Source: an uncultured Dyadobacter sp.
Lineage (GTDB): Bacteria; Bacteroidota; Bacteroidia; Cytophagales; Spirosomataceae
Assembly (NCBI RefSeq): GCF_946482605.1
Contig: NZ_CAMLSE010000005.1
Span: 62,001 to 126,000, forward strand
Direction of reading: 5' to 3'
DNA length: 64,000 nt
A program made the position numbers and the translations under genes. Positions 37,401 through 43,469 of the stretch are shown here, piece after piece (position 1 is the stretch's first letter; every line of letters starts with the position of its first letter). Below the pieces are notes generated by a model. The model ran no database searches, was not told the origin of the DNA, and saw only the letters and a list, made by a program, of their open reading frames with translations.

Positions 37401-37907
37401 GTCAATTTGACTTGGTCGACCACCCGGGAAACAAACAGCGACCGGTTCGAGGTTGAGCGCAGCCTGGACGCAAAACAGTGGATTACCATCGGGGTTCAGC
37501 AATCGGCAGGTGAAAGTAAAGACCTCCTGGATTACCGTTTAACCGACGATACACCACTGCCAGCAATCAACTACTATCGTCTGAAAATGGTCGATAACGA
37601 TGGTACTTATGCTTTTAGTAGCATCAGAAGCATAGAATTTGGCCCGCGGGCATTCGACGTAAGTATTTATCCAAACCCTGCCACCGATATCCTGTACGTA
37701 AAGGACCGCGCAGGAACTGACCTGTTAAAAAATGCCAGGGAGCTTTCAATCATAAACGTTCAAGGCGCTCAGGTTTATAAATTAGCATCGCCTGCTTCCT
37801 TCGCCGGTACGATTAGTCTAAAAGGGCTGAAACCCGGAATATATATTTTTAAGATCACCCTCTCGGGAGGTACAGTAAGTGTACACCGGATAGTGGTTGG
37901 TAAGTGA
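34404..37907 (+). CDS. T9SS-exported surface protein with a putative thioester (TED-like) adhesin domain and paired propeller-like repeats
   Basis: 1167 residues. Signal peptide (1-35, ending LTFANAQ); beta-sandwich, CUB-like region (about 38-195). A region at about 205-330 has the layout of Gram-positive thioester domains: FCIDYGKPAPSMANSNYI with Cys236, KAARLVYILNN, and MDVQSAVNSTTG with Gln303. Two ~250-residue repeats follow, starting near 473 (PFACADAYFYVDNKVLYKVD) and 726 (PFVCSDAYYQVETDKLYSVD) and resembling DUF6923-type beta-propeller halves. Then come a fibronectin-like region (LPVTLVSFEARPEG) and a T9SS sorting domain (IYPNPATDILYV ... HRIVVGK). It is most likely a cell-surface adhesin. 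The thioester assignment is my inference from motif order and spacing. The terminator at 37963-37998 ends the unit. Confidence 0.85.
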   Translation: MVNVDSCRNLLTAKFSSLILAAILTLNALTFANAQSCPDPGGGTRWYFFDGSGNEAFFPEIVPAGKTGSGRATSGKLTLEETMNAVYPLRSVTINPELSDGTTGKVVLRFDFLDMAPSAVIKIYQGTSASGTPAETITSVNAPGYVLQTRTYTGSVTVTFESPVPAASGDFKIYIPYTTGDETTTSAFGFQVAYWKKFITANSYTAMDSYPEEAAPIATAYFDENKNLVSSEISFCIDYGKPAPSMANSNYIGEVIFFPSVRPDLDKSGSANAVDQLKAARLVYILNNISTPVTNYQNFMDVQSAVNSTTGPDYTVHYSGLHGDAIDAIPSLPSPAEPTFSVTGPAAPTAAGTAQNFTVNLADDGGHPRIFKLEVPAGVTVNSVTGAAYDAGNGTITFAASPGSATVSVTNTVAGSATLRVVYNQPGFWNVNNLIIYEPCTGLDDFQGFIGLNKGDILYPFREASATWSTPLTPFACADAYFYVDNKVLYKVDIATGTRSGGTPVQGDPNAIGYNVLDNFIWGYDRSTNQVTKLGANGSELFTIPNMPAPASATSRTVGTVDLNGYLYLYEANAAEYITIDINPARTATYLKIVDPTNSFVAKTGAPWGTTTIARNIFDWAYNPTTGLIHALINGAGSDAYYVSLLNPVTGVSTLSATAVSGASIDSHPTAVFDSQFFDTNGNLIVFSSNWYSIDPATNTATQLSTKPYPLTSSDGASCALANAPTPFVCSDAYYQVETDKLYSVDAHGTRSLVATLSGNLNAIGYSNVDNLLWGYDNASNQVFKLGANGIIQRFSVSNMPATIQPDGRQVGTVSTNGYMYLYEKNGLEYITIDIDPSRSETYLKIVDPTAGFVAKTATPWGTALSGGGYGISDWSFNNADNLIYALTDGSSTAPYQILQVNPLTGSTTLLPGQVNGEGLQTSAQDFGSSIVDTNGNLLVFGNVTGHLYRINVTTKVAKQVSAIAAPSSNNDGALCLLASNPPLPVTLVSFEARPEGKTVNLTWSTTRETNSDRFEVERSLDAKQWITIGVQQSAGESKDLLDYRLTDDTPLPAINYYRLKMVDNDGTYAFSSIRSIEFGPRAFDVSIYPNPATDILYVKDRAGTDLLKNARELSIINVQGAQVYKLASPASFAGTISLKGLKPGIYIFKITLSGGTVSVHRIVVGK

Positions 37908-37962
37908 TTGGACTCTTCCTGGAAGTCCGGGATAGTTCATTTCAACAACATAATTTCACGAT

Positions 37963-37998
37963 AAAAACAGTAGCGGGCCTAAACCTGCTACTGTTTTT
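37963..37998 (+). terminator. Rho-independent terminator after the TED-like T9SS gene
   Basis: Arms AAAAACAGTAGC (37963-37974) and GCTACTGTTTTT (37987-37998) with a 12-base loop and a T-run on the plus strand. The A-run on the other side means it could also stop transcription from the converging response regulator gene. Confidence 0.87.
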
Positions 37999-38093
37999 AT
38001 TGTAAAATGAATACGCTTCACCTTTTCTCCGCCTATGTTGGCTTGATCATCCTATTTCCTTTTGCTATTCGGCCGTCAAAGCAGGACAGTCTG

Positions 38094-38735
38094 CTAAAAC
38101 AGACCTTTATTGATGACATTCATTTTATGGATGAGCTCAACAGTGTTGGATACATTCATTTTTTTGAGAATCCGGTCTTTGAATGAACTGACAGTCGACT
38201 GTTTTAAATCGGTCAGATAACAGATCTCCTTAGCCGGTCTGCCTTCCAGGATATAGTACAAAATCTGTTTCTCTCTTGGCGACAGCTGCTCGTACTCACT
38301 CTGCCTGAATTTCCGGGACGCGGCTGACTCAAAAAGATAATACTCCTGCATTCGCATGCTGAGAAATCGATGTCCTTTTAAAATGACCTGGAGGGCTTTG
38401 ATAAATTCCTCTTGCTGGGCCAGTTTACTTAAAAAGCCATCGGCACCTGCCTGCAGATACAAAGGGGCATTGAACTCTTCATCCTTGCTGGTGAAAACAA
38501 GTATTTTGGTGTCCGGATACCTGGTCTTCAGCTCTTCAACCATATGAAGGCCCTGACCTTTTGGTATAACGATGTCGAGTACAATAAGATCGATGGCTTT
38601 TTCTTTAATCACCGCCATCGCTTCGTCGTAAGAAGCGGCGAGATGGATCTCGCACTCAGGAAATGCCTCTTTGACCTGGAGTCTTAAACCAAACCGCATT
38701 AGTGGGTGGTCATCAACTATAAGAAGGTTATTCAT
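38094..38735 (-). CDS. Orphan NarL/FixJ-type response regulator
   Basis: 213 residues from the ATG at 38735 (MNNLLIVDDHPLMRFG), preferred over an in-frame upstream start because the receiver begins there. All phosphorylation residues are present: Asp8/Asp9, Asp54 (LIVLDIVIPKGQG), Thr82 and Lys104 (DGFLSKL). The LuxR HTH (about 148-206) reads LSPREKQILYYILEGRPAKE and QSTVSSFKDRILKKMNVS. No kinase gene is adjacent, so its partner is elsewhere. It lies between two T9SS cargo genes in a region rich in regulators and may control one of them. An imperfect CGATCAT...ATGAT dyad at 38784-38801 lies before its start. Confidence 0.93.
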   Translation of the reverse strand: MNNLLIVDDHPLMRFGLRLQVKEAFPECEIHLAASYDEAMAVIKEKAIDLIVLDIVIPKGQGLHMVEELKTRYPDTKILVFTSKDEEFNAPLYLQAGADGFLSKLAQQEEFIKALQVILKGHRFLSMRMQEYYLFESAASRKFRQSEYEQLSPREKQILYYILEGRPAKEICYLTDLKQSTVSSFKDRILKKMNVSNTVELIHKMNVINKGLF

Positions 38736-38884
38736 TACAGATTTTCCGAAATAAAAAATAGTTGTTGTACTGCCAGCCAATTTCGATCATATATAAATGA
38801 TGTCTTTCAGCTGGCATACAAGCGTGGCACTGGTGTGATAGTGTGAAACCTTTTTAATTAAATATGGCCGGACAAATTTATCCC

Positions 38885-40372
38885 TTAACGGCTAATGAGA
38901 ATACTGGATGATGAAGAATTACCATCTGAATACACCGCCTTGACAAAGTATAATCCTTGCGGAAGTGAGCGGACATCGACTTCGGCTTTTGCGACGCTTT
39001 GCTTCATAAGTCTTCCTGCCAAATCATAAATCAGCACCTGTGCTACCTCTGCAGATACGCCACGCACATGTAATGTGTTCGCTGCGGGGTTGGGGTAAAT
39101 CGACAATGGCTTAGCAAAAGTTAAACTTGTCATCTTGCTGTAAGCAAAAGTGCTGTCCAGGTCGACCATTTTCAAGCGATACAAGTTTTGACCATTGACC
39201 GGATCCTGGTCCGAGAAAGAATACTTATTAAGCGTGCGAGTCGTTCCGACAGCTTTCACAGACCCTATGGAAGCCCACTGCTTTCCATCGGTGCTCCGCT
39301 GGATTTCAAACCGGTCACTTCCCAGCTCTTCCGTTGTTGTCCAGCTTAAACTGGCCACCTGGCCTTCCCTGTTGGCATCAAACGACGCAAGCTTCACCGG
39401 CAGTGCCCCTGCCTCATAGGTGTATACCACGCAAGCTCCTGCGTTGACATAGGTTTGGACTGCCGTCTTCAAATTGCCCGCACCTGTGAAGCTGACAGTA
39501 CTCTGAGCTCTGGTTGGGATTGAAAAAGTCTCTCCTGCACTACCCACGAAAGTACTCGTGATAATGCTTTGAGAGCTGGTGTTGCGGGCGGGATAAGCAT
39601 CGGCAAATGAAGACCTGTTATAAAATGTAGCCCCCGAAGCTCCTGCATAATCCTCCTGTCCGTCAAAATCGCTGAGGTTTCCCTCGATCGTAACGTCACT
39701 GTTCATTATTAAATTTGCGGGGGTGATCGGCATGGTCATGGTAATTTTCCCTGCTGTCGATATCGAGTAGGCGTTAGCCGTACCAGTGTTCTCGACCCCG
39801 ATCATGGGATGGTATACCGATTCGGCAGCGAACAACTTAACGTTCAACGGAACAGGCGTAACAGATGACTTCGGCAACAGCAGGTTCTCATTCCATTCTG
39901 TCACAATGGACCCGTTTTGAGTGCAATAAGTCAAAGTATTCGGATTAGGCACCAACCCGAGCCCGTAGTCGTTGACCTGCTCATTGTCAGCTACCGTAAA
40001 TTGTGCCGAGAAATTTGTCGCATCTGCGGCACTGTTAACCGTATTATCCACCCCCGTACGCTGAGAAGCCAGCGAAAAGCCATCTGAGGGGTAAACGTAT
40101 TCGATTACATAGGTGCCCGCGTTTGCGTGTAAGGTAAATTCTCCATTAGCCCCACTCAGGGCAGTCGACACAACATCATTGGTGTTCGCATCCAACAATT
40201 TGACTAAGATCCCTGCTACGTTTTTGTCTGCAAGAGTACGGACATCATCACGGGGTTTTGACTCTTCCCAAACAATTCCGCTAATGGAGCTAGTCAATGG
40301 AGGAATGGTCTGTGCGTGTGAAATTAAGGGCAAACCAAGACAGATCAATGCGATTGCAGAAGTCTTCAGCAT
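38885..40372 (-). CDS. T9SS-exported protein with SdrD-B/CnaB-like domain and choice-of-anchor E-like region
   Basis: 495 residues with signal peptide MLKTSAIALICLGLPLISHAQ. Residues ~27-140 resemble a SdrD B/CnaB-type domain (ISGIVWEESKPRDDVRTL, NVAGILVKLLDAN, GANGEFTLHANAGTYVIEYV). Residues ~145-320 look like a choice-of-anchor E-type domain (VTEWNENLLLPKSSVTPVPL, IEGNLSDFDGQEDYAG). A fibronectin-like segment (LPVKLASFDANREGQVASLS) and a T9SS sorting domain (SIYPNPAANTLHVRGV ... SSSSILISR) follow. It is presumably a surface structural protein or adhesin. The 375-base upstream gap should contain its promoter, but I could not locate one. Confidence 0.82.
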   Translation of the reverse strand: MLKTSAIALICLGLPLISHAQTIPPLTSSISGIVWEESKPRDDVRTLADKNVAGILVKLLDANTNDVVSTALSGANGEFTLHANAGTYVIEYVYPSDGFSLASQRTGVDNTVNSAADATNFSAQFTVADNEQVNDYGLGLVPNPNTLTYCTQNGSIVTEWNENLLLPKSSVTPVPLNVKLFAAESVYHPMIGVENTGTANAYSISTAGKITMTMPITPANLIMNSDVTIEGNLSDFDGQEDYAGASGATFYNRSSFADAYPARNTSSQSIITSTFVGSAGETFSIPTRAQSTVSFTGAGNLKTAVQTYVNAGACVVYTYEAGALPVKLASFDANREGQVASLSWTTTEELGSDRFEIQRSTDGKQWASIGSVKAVGTTRTLNKYSFSDQDPVNGQNLYRLKMVDLDSTFAYSKMTSLTFAKPLSIYPNPAANTLHVRGVSAEVAQVLIYDLAGRLMKQSVAKAEVDVRSLPQGLYFVKAVYSDGNSSSSSILISR

Positions 40373-40747
40373 TACTTTCAGTGTTTATGTGAAACAATAA
40401 TCTCTGCACCATCCGGTGCCTGTCGAAGCCGAAAAGACAGATTCGATGACCGAAAGTTGGGAAACAAAAACAACTTAGGTGATAGATTAAATGCGGATGA
40501 GCGAGTAGTTTTAAATCACAAAATGTAGAAGTATTATACGCCACATGGGAAATTATTTAGTTTTGGACTTCATTCATCTTCCCAGGATGTAGGCAATGGA
40601 GCTGATCGGGAACGACCAGGAAGCCCACCAATCGATCCCTGACGGGCAAGCCCATTATGGTGTTTTGCAGCTGTGACAATCTCAGGCGGGAACCTGATCT
40701 TTTCACCTCGCACTAAATTTCTGTAAGTTATCTTATGTGTAGATAGA
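40373..40747. other. 375-base intergenic region upstream of the SdrD-B-like gene
   Basis: Located between the SdrD-B-like gene start and the XRE gene stop, both on the minus strand. I see no terminator or consensus promoter. A minus-strand frame at 40570-40713 could encode 47 residues from a GTG, but nothing about it is recognisable and I do not call it a gene. Confidence 0.4.
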
Positions 40748-40951
40748 TTACTCCCCGGAATCGTCCAATTGGAACAATACCTCTACCGTGGTTTCAAAAA
40801 CTCTTGCCATTCGCAGTGCAAGCACGGTCGACGGGATGAATTTCCCGGTCTCGATCGAATTTAAACCTTGCCGCGAAATCCCGATATGCTTTGCAAGCTC
40901 GGCCTGTGTCCAATTCTTTTTTGCGCGTTCAACCTTTATTGTGTTCCTCAT
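40748..40951 (-). CDS. Small XRE-family HTH regulator
   Basis: 67 residues from the ATG at 40951 (MRNTIKVERAKKNWTQAELA). This is the YozG/HigA-like minimal XRE fold: WTQAELAKHIGISRQGLNSI is the HTH, followed by ETGKFIPSTVLALRMARVF. The start overlaps the stop of the membrane protein gene (ATGA at 40948-40951), so the two are translationally coupled. Such small XRE proteins commonly pair with a small multi-helix membrane protein in Bacteroidota and Firmicutes. It probably represses its own promoter; a dyad overlapping the predicted -33 element is a candidate operator. Confidence 0.9.
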   Translation of the reverse strand: MRNTIKVERAKKNWTQAELAKHIGISRQGLNSIETGKFIPSTVLALRMARVFETTVEVLFQLDDSGE

Positions 40952-41343
40952 ACTCCGTACTTTCTCTTCGAAAAAAACCATCCAACAAAATAAAAGACCC
41001 AGCAGTAACCGACCAAATGACCATACCCAAACCATGTTGGGCTTGAAATGCCGCACAGATCCAATAAAAACAAAAGCATTATCAACATGGCCGTCAATGA
41101 AAACCCAATCACAACAGCCTCCAATTGTACGCGTTGCTTCACTTCATCCATCACCGAAAACGCCTTGATTAACATAAAAACAAAGACTGAAAATGTAATA
41201 ACCGGAATTACAGCAATGAGAATGGCAATGGACGGAATAAATACATGGTGTTTGAGAAGCCATGCTGCCGGCAGATAGGTAGCGCCGTAGATCAGAGCAG
41301 AAATAACCGAATTCTGGCTTGCGGATTTTGTTGAATGTTCCAT
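40948..41343 (-). CDS. Small four-helix membrane protein paired with XRE regulator
   Basis: 131 residues from the ATG at 41343 (MEHSTKSASQNSVISALIYG). The earlier in-frame start would lie upstream of the predicted promoter. Four hydrophobic segments are visible: SALIYGATYLPAAWLL, SIAILIAVIPVITFSVFVFM, AVVIGFSLTAMLIMLLFLLD and YGHLVGYCWVFYFVGWFF. A short soluble linker SVMDEVKQRVQLEA lies in the middle. The layout resembles DUF2178-type proteins encoded with small XRE regulators. Function is unknown; it may sense a membrane state and control the XRE partner. Confidence 0.82.
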   Translation of the reverse strand: MEHSTKSASQNSVISALIYGATYLPAAWLLKHHVFIPSIAILIAVIPVITFSVFVFMLIKAFSVMDEVKQRVQLEAVVIGFSLTAMLIMLLFLLDLCGISSPTWFGYGHLVGYCWVFYFVGWFFSKRKYGV

Positions 41344-41369
41344 GTGAGCAAAAATGTTAGTTTTTGCAA

Positions 41370-41399
41370 TAAAGATATGCAAACATTTCATATTGTCAA
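41370..41399 (-). promoter_or_regulatory. Predicted promoter of the membrane protein/XRE pair
   Basis: On the minus strand: TTG (41399-41397), a 19-base spacer, then TATCTTTA (41377-41370), seven of eight matches to TAnnTTTG. The start codon is at 41343, giving a short leader. Confidence 0.45.
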
Positions 41400-41411
41400 G
41401 TATTGTTGACA
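41394..41411. promoter_or_regulatory. Candidate XRE operator
   Basis: TGTCAA-GTATTG-TTGACA: perfect six-base arms with a six-base spacer, overlapping the -33 TTG of the predicted promoter. Size and position suit a dimeric XRE repressor acting on its own operon. Binding is inferred. Confidence 0.45.
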
Positions 41412-41642
41412 TTAAGTCCACAATAATAGTCAAAAATAGTATTCTCCACTGCCGAAAAACGATGTCATCAAGACCCTTATGCCTCCATTAGGGTGAAAGA
41501 CCAGCGCCATGGCATTATTTTACTACGCTTTGCTGTCGATGTTTCCTGTGTAGCAGTTACGAAAGGAAAAATGATGGAAATTCTGTTTCGGTCCGGGCCA
41601 TTTCAGACTCCGGTTCCGGGGAGAATACTTTGAAACTCATAT

Positions 41643-42551
41643 ATGACAAACTGTGAGAATCTCATGACAAGGCAAATTCACAACAGGACCATAAAAGTCG
41701 ACGGCATTGAGCTTTTTTATCGGGAGGCAGGCGATGAAAAGAATCCATCACTGCTGCTCCTTCACGGATTTCCGACTTCTTCTATAGCCTTCAAAAATTT
41801 GATGATCGCAATGTCGGACCGCTATCACCTTATCGCTCCGGATTATCCCGGTTTTGGTTTCAGCGAATTTCCCGTGCCAGATCATTTTGACTACACATTT
41901 GGAAATATATCAGCATTGATCAGCAAATTTACAGAGGCAATAGGGCTAAATAAGTTCTTTATTTATCTCCACGATTATGGTGCACCAATCGGCCTCCAAT
42001 TGTGCGTAAATCACCCGGAAAAAATTGCCGGTATCATTGTGCAGAGTGGCAATGCACATCGCGAAGGCATGGGGCCCGAATGGGACGAATACATTGAATA
42101 TTGGAACAATCCGACGGCTGAGAAAAAGGAAATTCTCATCAGATTCCTCAGTGCCGAAGGGACAAAAAACCAGTATTTCGGTGGTTTGTCGGAAGAGATA
42201 TTACCCAGGGTTAGTCCTGAATTGTGGATGTTGGATTGGGAGTTCCTAAAAAGACCTGGTAATATCGAAAAGCAGTTCGAACTTAATTGTGATTTTAAAA
42301 CACACATGGAAATGTTTCCGGCATACCAGGCGTATTTCCGGGATCATCAACCACCAGCCCTTGTTATTTGGGGGAAATATGAAATATTTTTCTCCGTAGA
42401 TGAAGTACCTTGTTATAAGCGCGACCTGCCGAAAGCACAAATTCATATCCTCGACGGAGGGCACGATGTTCTTGATACCCATTTTGACGAGGTATTATTG
42501 CTGATAGGCAATTTTTTAAACGAACAACGGGTCTCAGAATTACCGGAATAA
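41643..42551 (+). CDS. Alpha/beta hydrolase, epoxide hydrolase/haloalkane dehalogenase type
   Basis: 302 residues, no signal peptide, so cytoplasmic. The oxyanion motif is HGFP (41-44), followed by LIAPDYPGFGFSEFP. The nucleophile elbow is LHDYGAPIGLQL with Asp111 rather than Ser, which points to epoxide hydrolase- or dehalogenase-like chemistry. The acid is probably Glu247 in VIWGKYEIFF, where an Asp is more usual. The base is His274 in DGGHDVLDTH. An in-frame ATG seven codons later is an alternative start. It is a single-gene unit converging on the GNAT gene; the substrate is unknown. Confidence 0.85.
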   Translation: MTNCENLMTRQIHNRTIKVDGIELFYREAGDEKNPSLLLLHGFPTSSIAFKNLMIAMSDRYHLIAPDYPGFGFSEFPVPDHFDYTFGNISALISKFTEAIGLNKFFIYLHDYGAPIGLQLCVNHPEKIAGIIVQSGNAHREGMGPEWDEYIEYWNNPTAEKKEILIRFLSAEGTKNQYFGGLSEEILPRVSPELWMLDWEFLKRPGNIEKQFELNCDFKTHMEMFPAYQAYFRDHQPPALVIWGKYEIFFSVDEVPCYKRDLPKAQIHILDGGHDVLDTHFDEVLLLIGNFLNEQRVSELPE

Positions 42552-42582
42552 TGGTCGGTATTTACCTGCCGTTTTCGTCGCT

Positions 42583-43158
42583 TCATCTCGCACGCCTCAG
42601 CATGGGGCGCAAAACAGGTGAGCTACCGCATTGAATTTCGCCGATAACCTCGAAACCGTGACGTTCATATAGCGAAATATTTCGGGGGTTGGAAGATTCG
42701 AGATATGCAATTGATCCGCTACTGTCAACGGCTTTGAGTGTTTCGGTCATCAATGCGGAGCCTATTCCCTCGCCCTGATGTACCGGGTCGACACCGATCA
42801 TGGGCAAGTACCAATGAGGGTCGGTTGGATGAAATTGTTCCATTTGCTCAAAAATCTCCTGCATATCCTCTTTTATGTCGTCGCCTGTGTTCTCGTCAAA
42901 CAGTCTTTTTAAGGACTCATCATCGGACTGAGCACCTGGCGGCAACCACAGGGCAGCGCCGGTAAACCAATCGGTGACGTAAGCCGTCCCCTTCTCAAAC
43001 GCGCTTCCTCCGAATGCTGACGCAATGGAAGCAAAAATTGCCAAATATCTTTCCGGATCGGGCAAAGACCACCTGGCCATCGGATCAACGCTGAATGCTA
43101 GTGTTAGTATGCCAATAGTGCGGGCTTGCTCGGATGGTGAGGCTGTTTTTATTTTCAT
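42583..43158 (-). CDS. GNAT-family N-acetyltransferase
   Basis: 191 residues. The acetyl-CoA-binding motif A is visible as MIGVDPVHQGEGIGSALMTE (Q-x-x-G-x-G/A type), followed by AYLESSNPRNISLYERHGFE. The N-terminal half (TIGILTLAFSVDPMARWSLP) resembles acetyltransferases related to MddA/YncA- or puromycin acetyltransferase-type proteins. The substrate cannot be inferred. It converges with the alpha/beta hydrolase gene (31 bases apart) and diverges from the intact FtsX gene. Confidence 0.88.
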   Translation of the reverse strand: MKIKTASPSEQARTIGILTLAFSVDPMARWSLPDPERYLAIFASIASAFGGSAFEKGTAYVTDWFTGAALWLPPGAQSDDESLKRLFDENTGDDIKEDMQEIFEQMEQFHPTDPHWYLPMIGVDPVHQGEGIGSALMTETLKAVDSSGSIAYLESSNPRNISLYERHGFEVIGEIQCGSSPVLRPMLRRAR

Positions 43159-43469
43159 ATCAAGTGGTGAAGTAGATTACAGGCAGGCATTGTTGCGATA
43201 ACGATTACTTCCATTTTTGCAAATTCTTCATGTAGTCAGGCAGGTAAGTCGCTATAAACACGATAACCAATGGGAAGTAGACGAGCGTGACAATTCGATT
43301 TTGCTATACTCTAAGTTAACGTAAATATAAATAGGTTAAAAACATTTCATAATCCGATGGAAATGAAACAATAAAGACCTCGCAGCGATAGCATTGTCAA
43401 CAATTTTGATCAAAAAGGCGTATTGATCTGTAATCTAAACTTTTTCCCTAAACCAATACTGCGATAACG
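43159..43469. other. 311-base divergent intergenic region with a possible gene remnant
   Basis: Lies between the GNAT and FtsX starts. On the minus strand, 43205-43303 is open for 32 codons after a TAG and reads like the C-terminus of a membrane protein (VTLVYFPLVIVFIATYLP followed by DYMKNLQKWK and a TAA). It has no start and may be the tail of a deleted gene. The right part is A/T-rich and presumably holds the FtsX promoter, but no exact TAnnTTTG is present. Confidence 0.45.

Noticed and set aside
40570..40713. A 47-codon minus-strand frame with GTG start in the gap after the XRE gene
   Set aside because: Too short, no recognisable motif and no ribosome-site or promoter support.
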